Below are positions 54,839-64,000 of a stretch of DNA of 64,000 nucleotides, piece by piece; the stretch's first letter is position 1, and each line of letters opens with the position of its first letter. Source of the stretch: an uncultured bacterium (lineage in GTDB: Bacteria; Bacteroidota; Bacteroidia; Chitinophagales; Chitinophagaceae). Position numbers and translations under genes: made by a program. The stretch covers positions 62,001 through 126,000 of the forward strand of contig CAIXLY010000007.1 in NCBI GenBank assembly GCA_903920455.1. The letters run 5' to 3'. The notes beneath the pieces are model-generated. The model was not told the DNA's origin and searched no databases. It saw nothing but the letters and a program-made list of their open reading frames with translations.

Positions 54839-55690
54839 ATGAATTATTTCATTTATAACCCAATAGCAGGAAATTCCCCGTCTAAAAAAAGAGCCGCATT
54901 GGTGCACCTTATAAAATTAGATCCTACTAATATTATCTTAGAAACAGAAAACAGGAGTGAGGAAACAATATTAGCCCTTAAAGCGATTGAATTGGGCGCC
55001 AAAAAAGTGATTGCCATAGGTGGTGATGGTACAATTAATAAAGTGGCGTTGGCATTGGCAGGAACAAAAATACCCCTTGGGATAATTCCAATTGGTTCAG
55101 GAAATGGACTAGCCCGTCATTTGGGAATACCAATGAATCCGAAAATTGCACTTCAGAAAGCCCTGAATGGAAAAATAAATCAAATTGATGCCTGTCAAAT
55201 AGGAGATAAAATGTTTTTTTGTACAGCAGGAATTGGATTTGATGCTGCAGTTGCACAAATATTCAACAAAAGAGGAAAACGAGGACTATTCAATTATATC
55301 GTATCCCTATTTATTGCGTTAAGAACATATGAGCCTATAGAAATAGAAATAGAACCAGGAAAGAAAGAGAAAATATTTCTACTTACCTTCGCTAATGCAA
55401 ATCAATATGGGAATAACGCATTTATTTCCCCATTCGCCGACATACAAGATGGTAAATTTGAAATAATCAAGATCAAAAACAATAGCCTATTCTCCCTACT
55501 GCCGTTAAGCCTTAGACTCTTCTTGAAAACTTTACACAAATCCAAAGGAGTGGAAATTATATCAGCAAGGGATATAAGCATAAAATACAAAATCAATCAG
55601 CCACTACAAATTGACGGTGAGAGCCTAGAAACCATGGAGGAAGTTTTAAATGTGAGTATTCGAAAAGACGCCTTAACTGTAATAGTATAA
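54839..55690 (+). CDS. Diacylglycerol/lipid kinase (DagK/YegS family)
   Basis: 283 residues. NAD-kinase-like fold with YNPIAGNSPSKKR at the N terminus, the catalytic loop IAIGGDGTINKVALALAG near 60-77, LGIIPIGSGNGLARHLGIP, and FCTAGIGFDAAVAQIFNK. It phosphorylates diacylglycerol or a related lipid at the inner membrane. The LtaS-like gene follows after 22 bases, so an operon is likely: the kinase would rescue the diacylglycerol produced when phosphoglycerol is stripped from phosphatidylglycerol. Confidence 0.93.
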   Translation: MNYFIYNPIAGNSPSKKRAALVHLIKLDPTNIILETENRSEETILALKAIELGAKKVIAIGGDGTINKVALALAGTKIPLGIIPIGSGNGLARHLGIPMNPKIALQKALNGKINQIDACQIGDKMFFCTAGIGFDAAVAQIFNKRGKRGLFNYIVSLFIALRTYEPIEIEIEPGKKEKIFLLTFANANQYGNNAFISPFADIQDGKFEIIKIKNNSLFSLLPLSLRLFLKTLHKSKGVEIISARDISIKYKINQPLQIDGESLETMEEVLNVSIRKDALTVIV

Positions 55691-55712
55691 ACAACCCTTT
55701 AGCTCTATATAG

Positions 55713-57635
55713 ATGAGAAGAGTCTACACAAATATTTATTCTGCACTTGCACTCCAGATTGGGGCTTCATTTATTCTATTGCACTTAACCAGGTATGTCT
55801 TTTTTTTGCTCAACAAAAGTTACTTCCCCGAAATCAATTTTAGCGATTGGTTAAAAATCATATTCGGTGGAATGAAATTCGATCTGGCGGCTATTCTTTA
55901 TACCAATTCTATTTTTATTCTAATTCAAATTATCCCTTTCGCATTTAGACATAAAAATAAATACAGGAAGATTTCGAATGTCATTTATTTGATCTCTAAT
56001 TCATTAATGCTAGCATTTAGCATTGCCGATATGGTGTATTTTAAATATACACTAAGGAGATCAACCTGGATGATATTTAAAGAATTTTCCAATGAAGGAA
56101 ATATTATTATAATTCTCCTAAAATCGTTGTTGAATTACTGGTATATTATTCCCATATTCCTTGGCTTTTTATTGATCTTGATCTTAATCAATAGAAAGAT
56201 TACAAAAATGATTGCAATGCCAAGTCAAACCCCGTATCTGCATATTGGCAATTTTTTTATGCTTATTTCAATACCCGTACTTTTTACTGGTGGTGTAAGA
56301 GGAGATTTTAAATATACAACCAGACCAATTACAATGAGCAATGCTGGGGAGTACATCAAGAATCCAGAATTGATTCCACTCATATTGAATACGCCATTTT
56401 GTATGCTAAGAACTATGCAACAGAAGTTCTATGTAAAAGAGGAGTTTTTTCCAGAAGAAGAAATCAATAAAAACTTTAATCCAGTACAATCAACTTCCGA
56501 TGGCAAGGCTTTTAAATACGAGAACGTTGTAATCATCATATTAGAAAGTTTTGGAAGAGAATCAGTTGGATTTTACAATAGAACGCTGGCGAACGGGAGC
56601 TATAAGGGATATACTCCTTTTCTTGATTCACTAATTGGAGAAGGCCATACCAATATGCATTCCTTTGCTAATGGAAGAAAATCTATTGATGCATTGCCAT
56701 CCATTTTAATGGGTATCCCTGCTGGTGAAATATCTTATATACTTACCCCCTATATTTCAAATAAAACACAAAGCCTGCCTGCTATCTTGAGTAAAAAAGG
56801 ATATACAACAGCTTTTTTCCATGGTGCCCCTAATGGGTCAATGGGATTCAAGGCACTAATGAATTTGATTGGGGTTCAGAAATATTATGGCATGAATGAG
56901 TATGGCAATGAAAAGGATTTTGATGGCACTTGGGGAATTTGGGATGAGCCATTTTTTCAATATACTGCTGATCAGATTAATGGATTTAAAGAACCATTTA
57001 TAAGCACAGTTTTCAGTGTTACTTCGCACGAACCATTTATGGTTCCATCAAAATACAAAAACAAATTTCCAAAAGGGGATCACCCACTAAGAGAAACAAT
57101 AGGATACACCGATATGGCGCTAAAAAGATTTTTTGAAAAAGCCAAGACAATGAAGTGGTTCAAAAATACCCTATTCGTTATTACAGGAGATCATGCATCT
57201 GTATCCTATTTTCCTGAATATCAAACAAGTTGGGGCTACATGTCGGTTCCGATACTTTTTTACCACCCTAGTGATAGCAGCCTAAGGAAAGTAGAAAAGA
57301 ATATTGCCCAACAAATTGATATCATGCCATCGGTATTATCCTATCTGCATTATGAGCAACCCTTCGTTGCATTTGGAGAAAATTTATTTAACCCCCATAG
57401 GAAAAATATAGCCGTGAACTACCATAACGGATTTCAACTTTTCCATGACCAATACCTCTTACAAATAAATAATAAAGAAGCAACATCAATGTATGATTAC
57501 ATTAATGACCCACTACTGAAAATTAATATTCTGGAAAAGAGAAAACCCCAAAAAGACAGTATGCAAAATACCATTAAGGCATTTATACAGCAATACCACA
57601 ATAGATTAATAGACAATAAAATGACTGCAGAATAG
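55713..57635 (+). CDS. LTA synthase-like sulfatase-fold phosphoglycerol transferase, Ser nucleophile
   Basis: 640 residues. Five N-terminal membrane helices (to about residue 195) and an extracytoplasmic sulfatase domain. Metal and catalytic motifs: VVIIILESFGRESVGF near 273 (Glu ligand), SFANGRKSIDALPSILMG with Ser at about 324 in the nucleophile position, WGIWDEPFF, SVTSHEPFMVP and FVITGDHASVSYFP (Asp-His ligands). Family members move sn-glycerol-1-phosphate from phosphatidylglycerol to a glycan or lipid. Here it follows a lipid kinase by 22 bases and converges with a paralogue. Confidence 0.92.
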   Translation: MRRVYTNIYSALALQIGASFILLHLTRYVFFLLNKSYFPEINFSDWLKIIFGGMKFDLAAILYTNSIFILIQIIPFAFRHKNKYRKISNVIYLISNSLMLAFSIADMVYFKYTLRRSTWMIFKEFSNEGNIIIILLKSLLNYWYIIPIFLGFLLILILINRKITKMIAMPSQTPYLHIGNFFMLISIPVLFTGGVRGDFKYTTRPITMSNAGEYIKNPELIPLILNTPFCMLRTMQQKFYVKEEFFPEEEINKNFNPVQSTSDGKAFKYENVVIIILESFGRESVGFYNRTLANGSYKGYTPFLDSLIGEGHTNMHSFANGRKSIDALPSILMGIPAGEISYILTPYISNKTQSLPAILSKKGYTTAFFHGAPNGSMGFKALMNLIGVQKYYGMNEYGNEKDFDGTWGIWDEPFFQYTADQINGFKEPFISTVFSVTSHEPFMVPSKYKNKFPKGDHPLRETIGYTDMALKRFFEKAKTMKWFKNTLFVITGDHASVSYFPEYQTSWGYMSVPILFYHPSDSSLRKVEKNIAQQIDIMPSVLSYLHYEQPFVAFGENLFNPHRKNIAVNYHNGFQLFHDQYLLQINNKEATSMYDYINDPLLKINILEKRKPQKDSMQNTIKAFIQQYHNRLIDNKMTAE

Positions 57636-57640
57636 ATAAA

Positions 57641-57661
57641 TTGATAAAAGCTTTTTATCAA
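57641..57661. terminator. AT-rich inverted repeat between convergent LtaS-like genes
   Basis: Perfect 9-bp arms TTGATAAAA / TTTTATCAA with a GCT centre, overlapping the last codon of the minus-strand gene. It may serve as a bidirectional terminator, though the T run is inside the stem. Confidence 0.4.
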
Positions 57662-59541
57662 TAATTCATGTATTCACTGAATATCTTTTGCATGTACGCC
57701 TTAGCAAAATTCAACTTGCTATCTTTTTCAATGGATGGGTCTGTAGATTTGAATTCAATCATTCGTTTTGCATCTTCATTGTAGCTTAAAGAAAATCCAT
57801 CTCCAACCAGGCCAAATCCATTGTCCCAATCAAAAAATGCATATCCATTTTTTTGATTTGAACGAAAAAGGTCATGACTCCAAAAATTTGGTTCTACCGT
57901 CATGCCCAGTTGGTTATAAATTGTCTGACTGATGTCTGTCTGACTACCATAGATATTATTTCTTGTTCCACGAAATTCATCTTTGATAACATTACCAAAC
58001 AGTATCAAAGGAATTCGATGCCTTCGATAGTCCCAGATCTCATATTTTTCCAGCGGCAGACGATGGCCATGATCAGCAACAATGACGAATAAGGTATTAT
58101 CATACCAAGGCTGTTTTTGGGCTTGCTCAAAATATTTACCCAGGCTAAAATCTGTATAATATCCAGTATTCCTAAATAGATTAGATAGGCTATTGCTCTT
58201 ATACTTCCCAGTAATTGGAAATTCAAATGGCTCATGATTAGACAAAGTCAATACAGTTGTAAAGAATGGCGTCTTTTGAGATTTCATGTCAGACAGGTGT
58301 TTGTCTAATAAAACACCATCGTGCGCACCCCATTTTGAATTAAAATCTTTTTTCTGAAATGACTGCTTGTCAACTACAACATCAAAAGCATGTGACAAAA
58401 GATAAGATTTCAACCCAAAGAATTCACTCTCCCCACCATAATAAAAAGAAGTATGATAGTTCTGTTTATTAAATTGTTGGGCGACAGATGGTAGATTAAC
58501 TTGCTTTTCACTTTCCCTAATTATACTTCTTGTTGGCTGCGCAGGGAACGAGCTTAAAATAGCAATGAGCCCCTTATCGGTTCTCTCGCCAGATGAATAG
58601 ATATTTGTGAACAACACCCCTTTTTTTATGATGCTTTCAATATTAGAAGCAATCCCTGGCTCACCGCCCAAACTCTCAATTAAATCGGCAGTATAACTCT
58701 CGAGTATGATGAACACCACATTAGGAGATATTGCATTTGGCTTTAATATATGCACAGTGCTATCCGCCGAAGTTTCTTGCTTCAGTAACTGTTCGATATT
58801 TTTTTCAGGGAAATAGACATACCTGGATTTTAGCGGCGATAATTCAAAGAAAGTATTTTGCATCAGCTGCCACATCGTATTGGTGGAAAGATGGTTGTAT
58901 ATAGGTACAGTTGAATACTGGGCCATGCTCACATTGATTGGACTTAACTGCCAGCCTCCCCGTATAAAAAGAAAATTTATTCCTAGCAATAAAAATGATA
59001 GGAAAGTCTTTACAATAACCCCGCCACTAAGTGGCAAAAAATCAACATTTTCATGCAGCAGCCTATTGAGCTTAAATAAGATATAGCCTAATGATAAATA
59101 AAAAAATATTGGACCCAACAAAGCACCTGTAAATCCTGAAATGGCAACTTCATATGGAAATTGGACAAAAGTGACGATTGCCTTAAAGTTTAATTTTGTA
59201 CCCCATTCACGGTATAAATTCAAGTTTACGAATCCAATCAAAAGAAAAAGAATGATGAAAACAGGTTGGTAAACATTAAAAAAGGTTTTGGCCCATGATT
59301 TAGCATCAAACAATTGAATCATAACAACAACAATCAATGGCATTGTTACGATATAAGCTGCCATTGAGAGGTCTAGTCGAAAAGAATTGATAAAAATATT
59401 CAATATATCCATTGAATTTCTGGCAGGAAACTTCTCAAAAAAATAAAAAACAGTAATAAGCCTTTCCAGAAAAAAAGCCACCAACCAGAAAATCAAGAGT
59501 CTTGAAAAAAGAACAAATGAAGAACGTAGACTTAGAATCAT
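57658..59541 (-). CDS. LTA synthase-like sulfatase-fold phosphoglycerol transferase, Thr nucleophile
   Basis: 627 residues, same architecture as the convergent neighbour: five membrane helices to about residue 205, then the sulfatase domain. Motifs: NVVFIILESYTADLIESLGG near 284, YSSGERTDKGLIAILSSFPA with Thr at 321 as nucleophile, KWGAHDGVLLD, TLSNHEPFEFP and FVIVADHGHRLPL. Sequence is only distantly like 55713-57635 outside the motifs, so the two are old paralogues with probably different acceptors. Confidence 0.92.
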   Translation of the reverse strand: MILSLRSSFVLFSRLLIFWLVAFFLERLITVFYFFEKFPARNSMDILNIFINSFRLDLSMAAYIVTMPLIVVVMIQLFDAKSWAKTFFNVYQPVFIILFLLIGFVNLNLYREWGTKLNFKAIVTFVQFPYEVAISGFTGALLGPIFFYLSLGYILFKLNRLLHENVDFLPLSGGVIVKTFLSFLLLGINFLFIRGGWQLSPINVSMAQYSTVPIYNHLSTNTMWQLMQNTFFELSPLKSRYVYFPEKNIEQLLKQETSADSTVHILKPNAISPNVVFIILESYTADLIESLGGEPGIASNIESIIKKGVLFTNIYSSGERTDKGLIAILSSFPAQPTRSIIRESEKQVNLPSVAQQFNKQNYHTSFYYGGESEFFGLKSYLLSHAFDVVVDKQSFQKKDFNSKWGAHDGVLLDKHLSDMKSQKTPFFTTVLTLSNHEPFEFPITGKYKSNSLSNLFRNTGYYTDFSLGKYFEQAQKQPWYDNTLFVIVADHGHRLPLEKYEIWDYRRHRIPLILFGNVIKDEFRGTRNNIYGSQTDISQTIYNQLGMTVEPNFWSHDLFRSNQKNGYAFFDWDNGFGLVGDGFSLSYNEDAKRMIEFKSTDPSIEKDSKLNFAKAYMQKIFSEYMNY

Positions 59542-59678
59542 TTACTAAATTATTGTATGAAATTGAGCCTTACCAATTGAAAGATAAGAAGAAAATAAAA
59601 TTATAAAAGATAATTTCTTGAAAACTATACGCGAGTAGACAACAAATACCTAGCCCACAATTAATTAAGATATTTAGT

Positions 59679-59921
59679 TCAATTAAGGGATGTAAAATAT
59701 TGGTAGTGCTTGGCAACCATTTGAGCACTTAAACCACTCCAAAAACCACGTCGGGTTACTTCAAGATTATGCCCAAATAATAACGGCGATATGATTGGTC
59801 CTTGATTTTTTTTACTGAGGTCGATATGTACAGGAATATGTTGAGCATAAATTCGAACAACCTGCGATGTGAAAAATAAAACAAATATGACAAAGCGAAA
59901 ACCAAATCGAACTAAATTCAT
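59679..59921 (-). pseudogene. N-terminal remnant of an exported glycosidase (alpha-L-arabinofuranosidase-like)
   Basis: 80 codons from ATG 59921. A signal peptide (MNLVRFGFRFVIFVLFFTS...YAQ) is followed by PVHIDLSKKNQGPIISPLLFGHNLEVTRRGFWSGLSAQMVA, the opening of GH51-like proteins that normally run several hundred residues (LFGHNLE, GLSAQM). It then diverges and stops at YQYFTSLN. No continuation was found in the 137 bases downstream. It is a truncated gene, or a short remnant left by deletion. The gap 59542-59678 is AT-rich and empty. Confidence 0.65.
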
Positions 59922-59964
59922 GAAGCAAGGTTTGAAGAAAATCAAAAGATGAAGATAGATGAAA

Positions 59965-60897
59965 TCATTTGTACGTATTTGCAGATACCCTATCACCAAG
60001 TGATACCAATATTTTTTTTAGTCCGGTCATATTCATTTTCAGTCCGGTTTCCGCATCTGGATGGGTGTCTTCATTGATGATACCAATTGGTCCGGCATAG
60101 TTGTTATTTCTGACTATACGAATCATCTCTTGCTCACTATCACCCTCACCAATCGGATAAATCCGCCTATCACCCTTCTTCAAACCAGCTAAGTTCAATG
60201 CAAGCAAATAAGGAACTATAGTAGGAAAAAAGTTGGGGAAACGATCTATCTGATCTTGGGCATGGTTGAAGTTATAAACCAAGCCAATATTGTTCATCTT
60301 CAAATACTGAATAATAGCCAGCTGATTTTCTGGTTCTCCATACCACCCTTCATGGTTATACAAACCCACCTTGCAACCAATGGCACTGGCTCGATTGGCA
60401 ATATACTTAACAGCAGATGCAGCAGTTTGAATTTTCTGTTGCTGAGAGAGCGTATCAAATCCTTCGGGGGGAATAAACATATACCAGATTTGGGTATTAA
60501 TCTTTCGCCTGTCCAGGAATTTAAATGTTTCAATTACTCCATATTCACTTGAAGGGTCTGAGCCTGACAATAACCAAAAGGCTTGCAGTTGTATATGATG
60601 TTCATTGAGTTCGTCATACTCCTGATCAAAGGTTGGGACATGATGATCACGCCAATCATAAGCCAACCTGGTAATGCCGATTCCATTTAGCATTTCAGAC
60701 CTCTCCACTGGCCCTCTATTTTTTACATCAAAGGGCACAATACACCATGCAATTAGATTTTGTCTTCTAAAATTATCCCTCTTGGGTATACTTTGACTAT
60801 AGGCACGGTCTGGAATTGCAAAAGCAATCAACTGAAAAGCTACCACTACAAACAGTAGCATTAATTTTCTTTTAAATAAATCGGGATATGGCATCAT
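59965..60897 (-). CDS. Exported TIM-barrel protein, sugar-phosphate isomerase/epimerase-like
   Basis: 310 residues. N-terminal hydrophobic segment (about 12-34, ending YSQS) for export. The rest follows the xylose-isomerase-like TIM barrel (YDELNEHHIQLQAFWLL, ASAIGCKVGLYNHEGW, GLVYNFNHAQDQID, IGEGDSEQEMIRIVRNNNYAGPIGIINED), a family with many exported Bacteroidota members of unknown sugar-related function. It precedes the glycosidase remnant by 43 bases on the same strand, hinting at a former carbohydrate operon. Confidence 0.85.
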   Translation of the reverse strand: MMPYPDLFKRKLMLLFVVVAFQLIAFAIPDRAYSQSIPKRDNFRRQNLIAWCIVPFDVKNRGPVERSEMLNGIGITRLAYDWRDHHVPTFDQEYDELNEHHIQLQAFWLLSGSDPSSEYGVIETFKFLDRRKINTQIWYMFIPPEGFDTLSQQQKIQTAASAVKYIANRASAIGCKVGLYNHEGWYGEPENQLAIIQYLKMNNIGLVYNFNHAQDQIDRFPNFFPTIVPYLLALNLAGLKKGDRRIYPIGEGDSEQEMIRIVRNNNYAGPIGIINEDTHPDAETGLKMNMTGLKKILVSLGDRVSANTYK

Positions 60898-61089
60898 ATA
60901 AAGCAGTTAAGTCGGCAATTACTAATATACAAGAAATAATAGTATTAAACCCACTACTGATTTGCAGATATTATAACGAATGAAATCTAGTGATAATCAA
61001 TCCTTTTAAGTCAGCCAGAATGATTAAGAAAGTAACGGAAACTTACTCGGGTGATTGATTATAGGTTGGGCAGAAAAATTATTTATAGT

Positions 61090-61692
61090 TCAGTTAGAGT
61101 AATCAAGACGCAGCTTATAAAAAAATTCTTGTTCAAGAACCTCCCTAACTTCACCAGGTTTTAATTCCCCAAGACTGAGTTCTTCAATAGAAATCCTAAT
61201 TAGTCTCTTGCAGGGATGCCCTATTGCAGTCATCATTTTCCTAACTTGATGAAATTTACCCTCAGTTAAGACCACCTCAATCCAGGTATTGGGAACATTC
61301 GGGTGCAACTCATATCCAGATGAAAATAAGCCTTCGGGTTGTTTGACAATAACGGCGTCACAAGGCTTTGTAGTGTACTCAGTATCGGTAGTGATTGGTA
61401 TCAGTACACCAGACTTCAGTTTAGCCAATGCCTCCTCAGAGACGATTCCCCGAACTTGGACTAAATACTTTCTTGCATGTGGCACCTTGCCTTGAAACAA
61501 CAAGCGGGTGATTTTTTTATTGGTTGTCAACAACAACAATCCCTCAGAATTCTTATCAAGTCTTCCTATTGCATGTATGCCTTCTGGAAATGAAAAGTCA
61601 ATGTCACCCAATAGTGCCAGCTGGTGGCTGCTAATGAACTGAGAGACCATATCATATGGCTTGTTTAATATAAAGTATCGATAACCCTCCAT
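61090..61692 (-). CDS. Pseudouridine synthase, RsuA/RluE family
   Basis: 200 residues from ATG 61692 (MEGYRYFILNKPYDMVSQF); an ATG at 61710 would add six residues. No S4 domain, as in RluE, which modifies U2457 of 23S rRNA in E. coli. Catalytic motif IHAIGRLDKNSEGLLLLTT near 50 (Asp in GRLD), later motifs ARKYLVQVRG, EGKFHQVRKMMTAIGHPCKRLIRISI. Assignment to RluE rather than RsuA is by architecture. Confidence 0.92.
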   Translation of the reverse strand: MEGYRYFILNKPYDMVSQFISSHQLALLGDIDFSFPEGIHAIGRLDKNSEGLLLLTTNKKITRLLFQGKVPHARKYLVQVRGIVSEEALAKLKSGVLIPITTDTEYTTKPCDAVIVKQPEGLFSSGYELHPNVPNTWIEVVLTEGKFHQVRKMMTAIGHPCKRLIRISIEELSLGELKPGEVREVLEQEFFYKLRLDYSN

Positions 61693-61782
61693 GATAAAAT
61701 AGTGGTACAATTAAGTCTAGAATAGAAGAATAGATAACTTAAATTAGCTTATCAATCTAAGCAAAGAAACAAAAAATCTCTT

Positions 61783-63126
61783 ATGAAAAAGATTAGTCTA
61801 TTCCTTATTACATATACTGGCCTGTGTATGCTTGTTAACGGCCAGAACAAGAATATATTACCAAGTAAAGAACAAGTAAAATATCTGCAAAAAGAGATTG
61901 GGGTAATCATACACCTGGATATCAATATATATGCTCCAGAAACTTTTGACTACGCCAAAAAAGAAACACTTCCCCCAGCGTCTTCTTTTAACCCGTCGCG
62001 TATTGACACTGACCAATGGATAAGGGCAGCTAAATCAGCTGGGGCAAGGTATGCTGTACTGACTGCAAAACATGGAACTGGATTTGCCTTATGGCATACA
62101 AAAGCCAATGCATATCATACGGGCAATTCACCGATAGAAATCGATGTGGTAAAATCGTTTATTAAATCGTGCAAAAAATATGGTTTAAAACCAGGCATAT
62201 ACTACAACACCAACATGAATACCTTTTATGGTGCCGGCTATACTCCAATGACTGAAGAAAAAAGATTGGAGTTCAACGAAGTGGTATATCAACAGCTTTC
62301 GGAACTGTGGGGAAACTATGGAAAGTTGTTTGAAATATGGTTTGATGGTGGTCTTATGTCTGATCCAAAAACAGGGATACTGGATAGGGTTACTGTCCTC
62401 CTTGAGCAGAACCAGCCTAATGCTTTGTTGTTTGGAGGATTATCTGGGATGAACAACCTAGTAAGATGGGTGGGCAATGAAGATGGAAGAACCCCATATC
62501 CACATTGGAATCAAAACTTCCTGAGCAATGTTGCTGGAGATGGATCCGAAACAGACAATCAATACCATGGAGACCCTGACGGCGATGTATGGATGCCCGG
62601 AGAAGCAGATTTCCCCAATCGCAAGAAAACAGCATGGAATGGCGGATGGCTTTGGAGATCAAATGAAGATCATCACCTTTTCCAATCTGATGAATTATTA
62701 GATAGATTTTATACTTCGGTAGGAAGAAATTCTAATATGATGATGGGTATGGCAATAGACACATCAGGACTATTCCCTGAAAAAGATGCAAGGATATTTG
62801 AAGAGTTCGGTACTAAATTAAAGCAAAGAGAAAATAAGAAAATAGCAACAACAAGTGGGAGGGGAAATGTCGTCATCCTAAAAATTAGAGATAGTTCAAC
62901 AATTAATCAAGTAGAAATACAAGAAGACATTAAAAAAGGTCAGCGAGTAAGAAAGTATCAAATTGATGCCCGAGTTGATAGAGAATGGAAGAAAGTATGC
63001 GAGGGGACATCGATAGGATACAAAAGAATACAATTTGTTGATGCCGTTATTACACCTGAACTTAGAATTACTATTACTGAAACTTCAGGAATGCCAATCC
63101 TCAAGAGTTTTACAGCTTACCATTAG
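61783..63126 (+). CDS. Alpha-L-fucosidase (GH29)
   Basis: 447 residues. Signal peptide (MKKISLFLITYTGLCMLVNG-Q). The GH29 barrel shows GVIIHLDINIY near 40 (the family usually has GxFxHWGxYS, so this part is divergent), WIRAAKSAGARYAVLTAKHGTGFALW near 85, and the nucleophile Asp in LFEIWFDGGL near 190. A short C-terminal beta domain follows (VVILKIRDSSTINQVEIQEDI). It removes alpha-linked fucose from glycans in the periplasm. Codon and base use match its surroundings. Confidence 0.9.
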   Translation: MKKISLFLITYTGLCMLVNGQNKNILPSKEQVKYLQKEIGVIIHLDINIYAPETFDYAKKETLPPASSFNPSRIDTDQWIRAAKSAGARYAVLTAKHGTGFALWHTKANAYHTGNSPIEIDVVKSFIKSCKKYGLKPGIYYNTNMNTFYGAGYTPMTEEKRLEFNEVVYQQLSELWGNYGKLFEIWFDGGLMSDPKTGILDRVTVLLEQNQPNALLFGGLSGMNNLVRWVGNEDGRTPYPHWNQNFLSNVAGDGSETDNQYHGDPDGDVWMPGEADFPNRKKTAWNGGWLWRSNEDHHLFQSDELLDRFYTSVGRNSNMMMGMAIDTSGLFPEKDARIFEEFGTKLKQRENKKIATTSGRGNVVILKIRDSSTINQVEIQEDIKKGQRVRKYQIDARVDREWKKVCEGTSIGYKRIQFVDAVITPELRITITETSGMPILKSFTAYH

Positions 63127-63167
63127 AGATGAATTCAATGAAGCATTGCAGGTACGCAACCAATCGT

Positions 63168-64000
63168 TCATGTGATTCTTGGCTTGATGACAGTTGGCGC
63201 AAGCGTAAATAACCATTGCATTTTTAGCTTAACAAATAAATTATACGCAACAATTGGAAGAATTATCCCTGAAAATAACAGCGCAATTAATAAAAAAGGA
63301 ACCGAACTAATCAAACATATCTTAACCAGAAATATCCTAACAGCAGCCATCAGAATAATCTGCATACAAAAAATATATACGGAGTGATAGCCAATAATAC
63401 GAATGTAGTTGGCTTTATTAAGACCAGTAAGGATGAATGATATGTTGATTGAAAGAAGACAACCTATAAAAGCTACCAACAGATAGAAAAAAGGCATCGT
63501 GTGTTCTACATAATAATTGTCCTGATGAAACATATTGATATCAGTAAATATATACTGAACAAGAATAAAGATGGGCAGCAGAAAGAAAAGAAGTCCATAA
63601 GAAGAAAGGAGTTTTTTACTCCTATTAGAATTAATCGATGTAGAAATAAAATCACCAATACCGAAAAAAAGATAGTATTGTAAAATATCCATTAGAAATC
63701 CGAGATAAATAAAATGTTGCCTAAGTAGAGAAACCGCAAAATACATAACAAGCCCTAATATCAACTGCAGATAGATATTGAGTTTTATTTTAATCTTCAA
63801 CACAGCATAAATTAACCCCACAAAAAATAAAGCATTTAGATACCAAAACTGTCCTGTTCGCCTTGGGTCTATAATGAGTGATAAGTAATCACTTGGAGCA
63901 TAAACAGTATTCGTAAAGGGTGAAAAAATAATTTGCAATGTAAGCTGGATAGCACCCCAGACCAACATAGGATAAAGAATATTTTGTACCCTTACTTTGG
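63168..64000 (-). CDS. Membrane acyltransferase 3 family protein (5' end cut by window)
   Basis: The frame stays open from the stop at 63168 through the window edge at 64000 (KVRVQNILYPMLVWGAI), so the ATG at 63968 is internal and the true N terminus lies outside. At least eight membrane helices. Stretches such as YPMLVWGAIQL, FWYLNALFFVGLIYAVL and IGYHSVYIFCMQIILM resemble acyltransferase 3 / OatA-like proteins that O-acetylate surface sugars. The catalytic His motif would be in the missing part. Confidence 0.75.
   Translation of the reverse strand, partial: KVRVQNILYPMLVWGAIQLTLQIIFSPFTNTVYAPSDYLSLIIDPRRTGQFWYLNALFFVGLIYAVLKIKIKLNIYLQLILGLVMYFAVSLLRQHFIYLGFLMDILQYYLFFGIGDFISTSINSNRSKKLLSSYGLLFFLLPIFILVQYIFTDINMFHQDNYYVEHTMPFFYLLVAFIGCLLSINISFILTGLNKANYIRIIGYHSVYIFCMQIILMAAVRIFLVKICLISSVPFLLIALLFSGIILPIVAYNLFVKLKMQWLFTLAPTVIKPRIT

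Overview
The window looks like a chromosomal piece of a Bacteroidota bacterium, most likely from the Chitinophagales side of the phylum; genus cannot be told from the sequence. The evidence is a SusC/SusD pair, many Bacteroidota-style lipoproteins, the fused NagB-LmbE protein, a Lys/Ala-rich histone H1-like gene, and several promoters of the TTG-N19/20-TAnnTTTG type instead of sigma70 boxes. Most of it is ordinary chromosome: no rRNA, CRISPR array, prophage or complete insertion sequence was seen.

Layout. 1-8.0 kb is housekeeping: GH3-family protein, dxr and rseP on the minus strand, then rplU-rpmA, an H1-like Lys/Ala repeat gene without any ATG/GTG/TTG start, a PolX-like protein and MazG. 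8.5-23.8 kb is a nutrient-acquisition and oxidation block: SusC, SusD, a small lipoprotein, a giant FG-GAP/ASPIC lipoprotein, a trehalase/GH63-like hydrolase, a vanadium-haloperoxidase/PAP2 lipoprotein, a XylR-type regulator and a PQQ dehydrogenase with a cytochrome c insert. 23.8-25.4 kb is the oddest part: a tRNA-Leu(GAG) gene preceded by two split copies of its own 5' end, each interrupted at the same point by an identical 20-bp palindrome, with a GIY-YIG nuclease gene between them; downstream lie two decayed copies of the tRNA 3' end, the outer one beyond a two-gene nucleotidyltransferase cassette. 25.4-32 kb holds a DbpA-like helicase, an FMN-dependent hydroxy-acid dehydrogenase, an orphan histidine kinase, a glycosyltransferase and tRNA-Gly/tRNA-Leu(TAA). 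32-39 kb holds a SOUL protein and a compact four-gene operon (PIG-L deacetylase, two tiny membrane proteins missed by a length cutoff, sodium:solute symporter), then gamma-glutamyltranspeptidase. 39-50 kb holds TamB, RibBA, TruB, glutaminyl cyclase, NagB-LmbE, a desaturase and tRNA-Arg. 50-64 kb holds an MHS transporter, VanX-like dipeptidase, proline dehydrogenase, a methyltransferase, a diacylglycerol kinase with an LtaS-like sulfatase and a convergent paralogue, a truncated glycosidase, a TIM-barrel protein, a pseudouridine synthase, an alpha-L-fucosidase and a partial acyltransferase.

How parts may work together. The SusCD block reads as uptake and periplasmic processing of a carbohydrate or polyol, with direct periplasmic oxidation by the PQQ enzyme. 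The diacylglycerol kinase next to an LtaS-like enzyme suggests recycling of diacylglycerol left after phosphoglycerol transfer. The tRNA-Leu locus is best read as repeated insertion of a small nuclease-bearing element that rebuilds the 5' end of the tRNA each time and rides on its promoter. Two families of short-period intergenic repeats (9-nt GTTGARRNN and 7-nt GGGACRA) recur in intergenic positions along the window.
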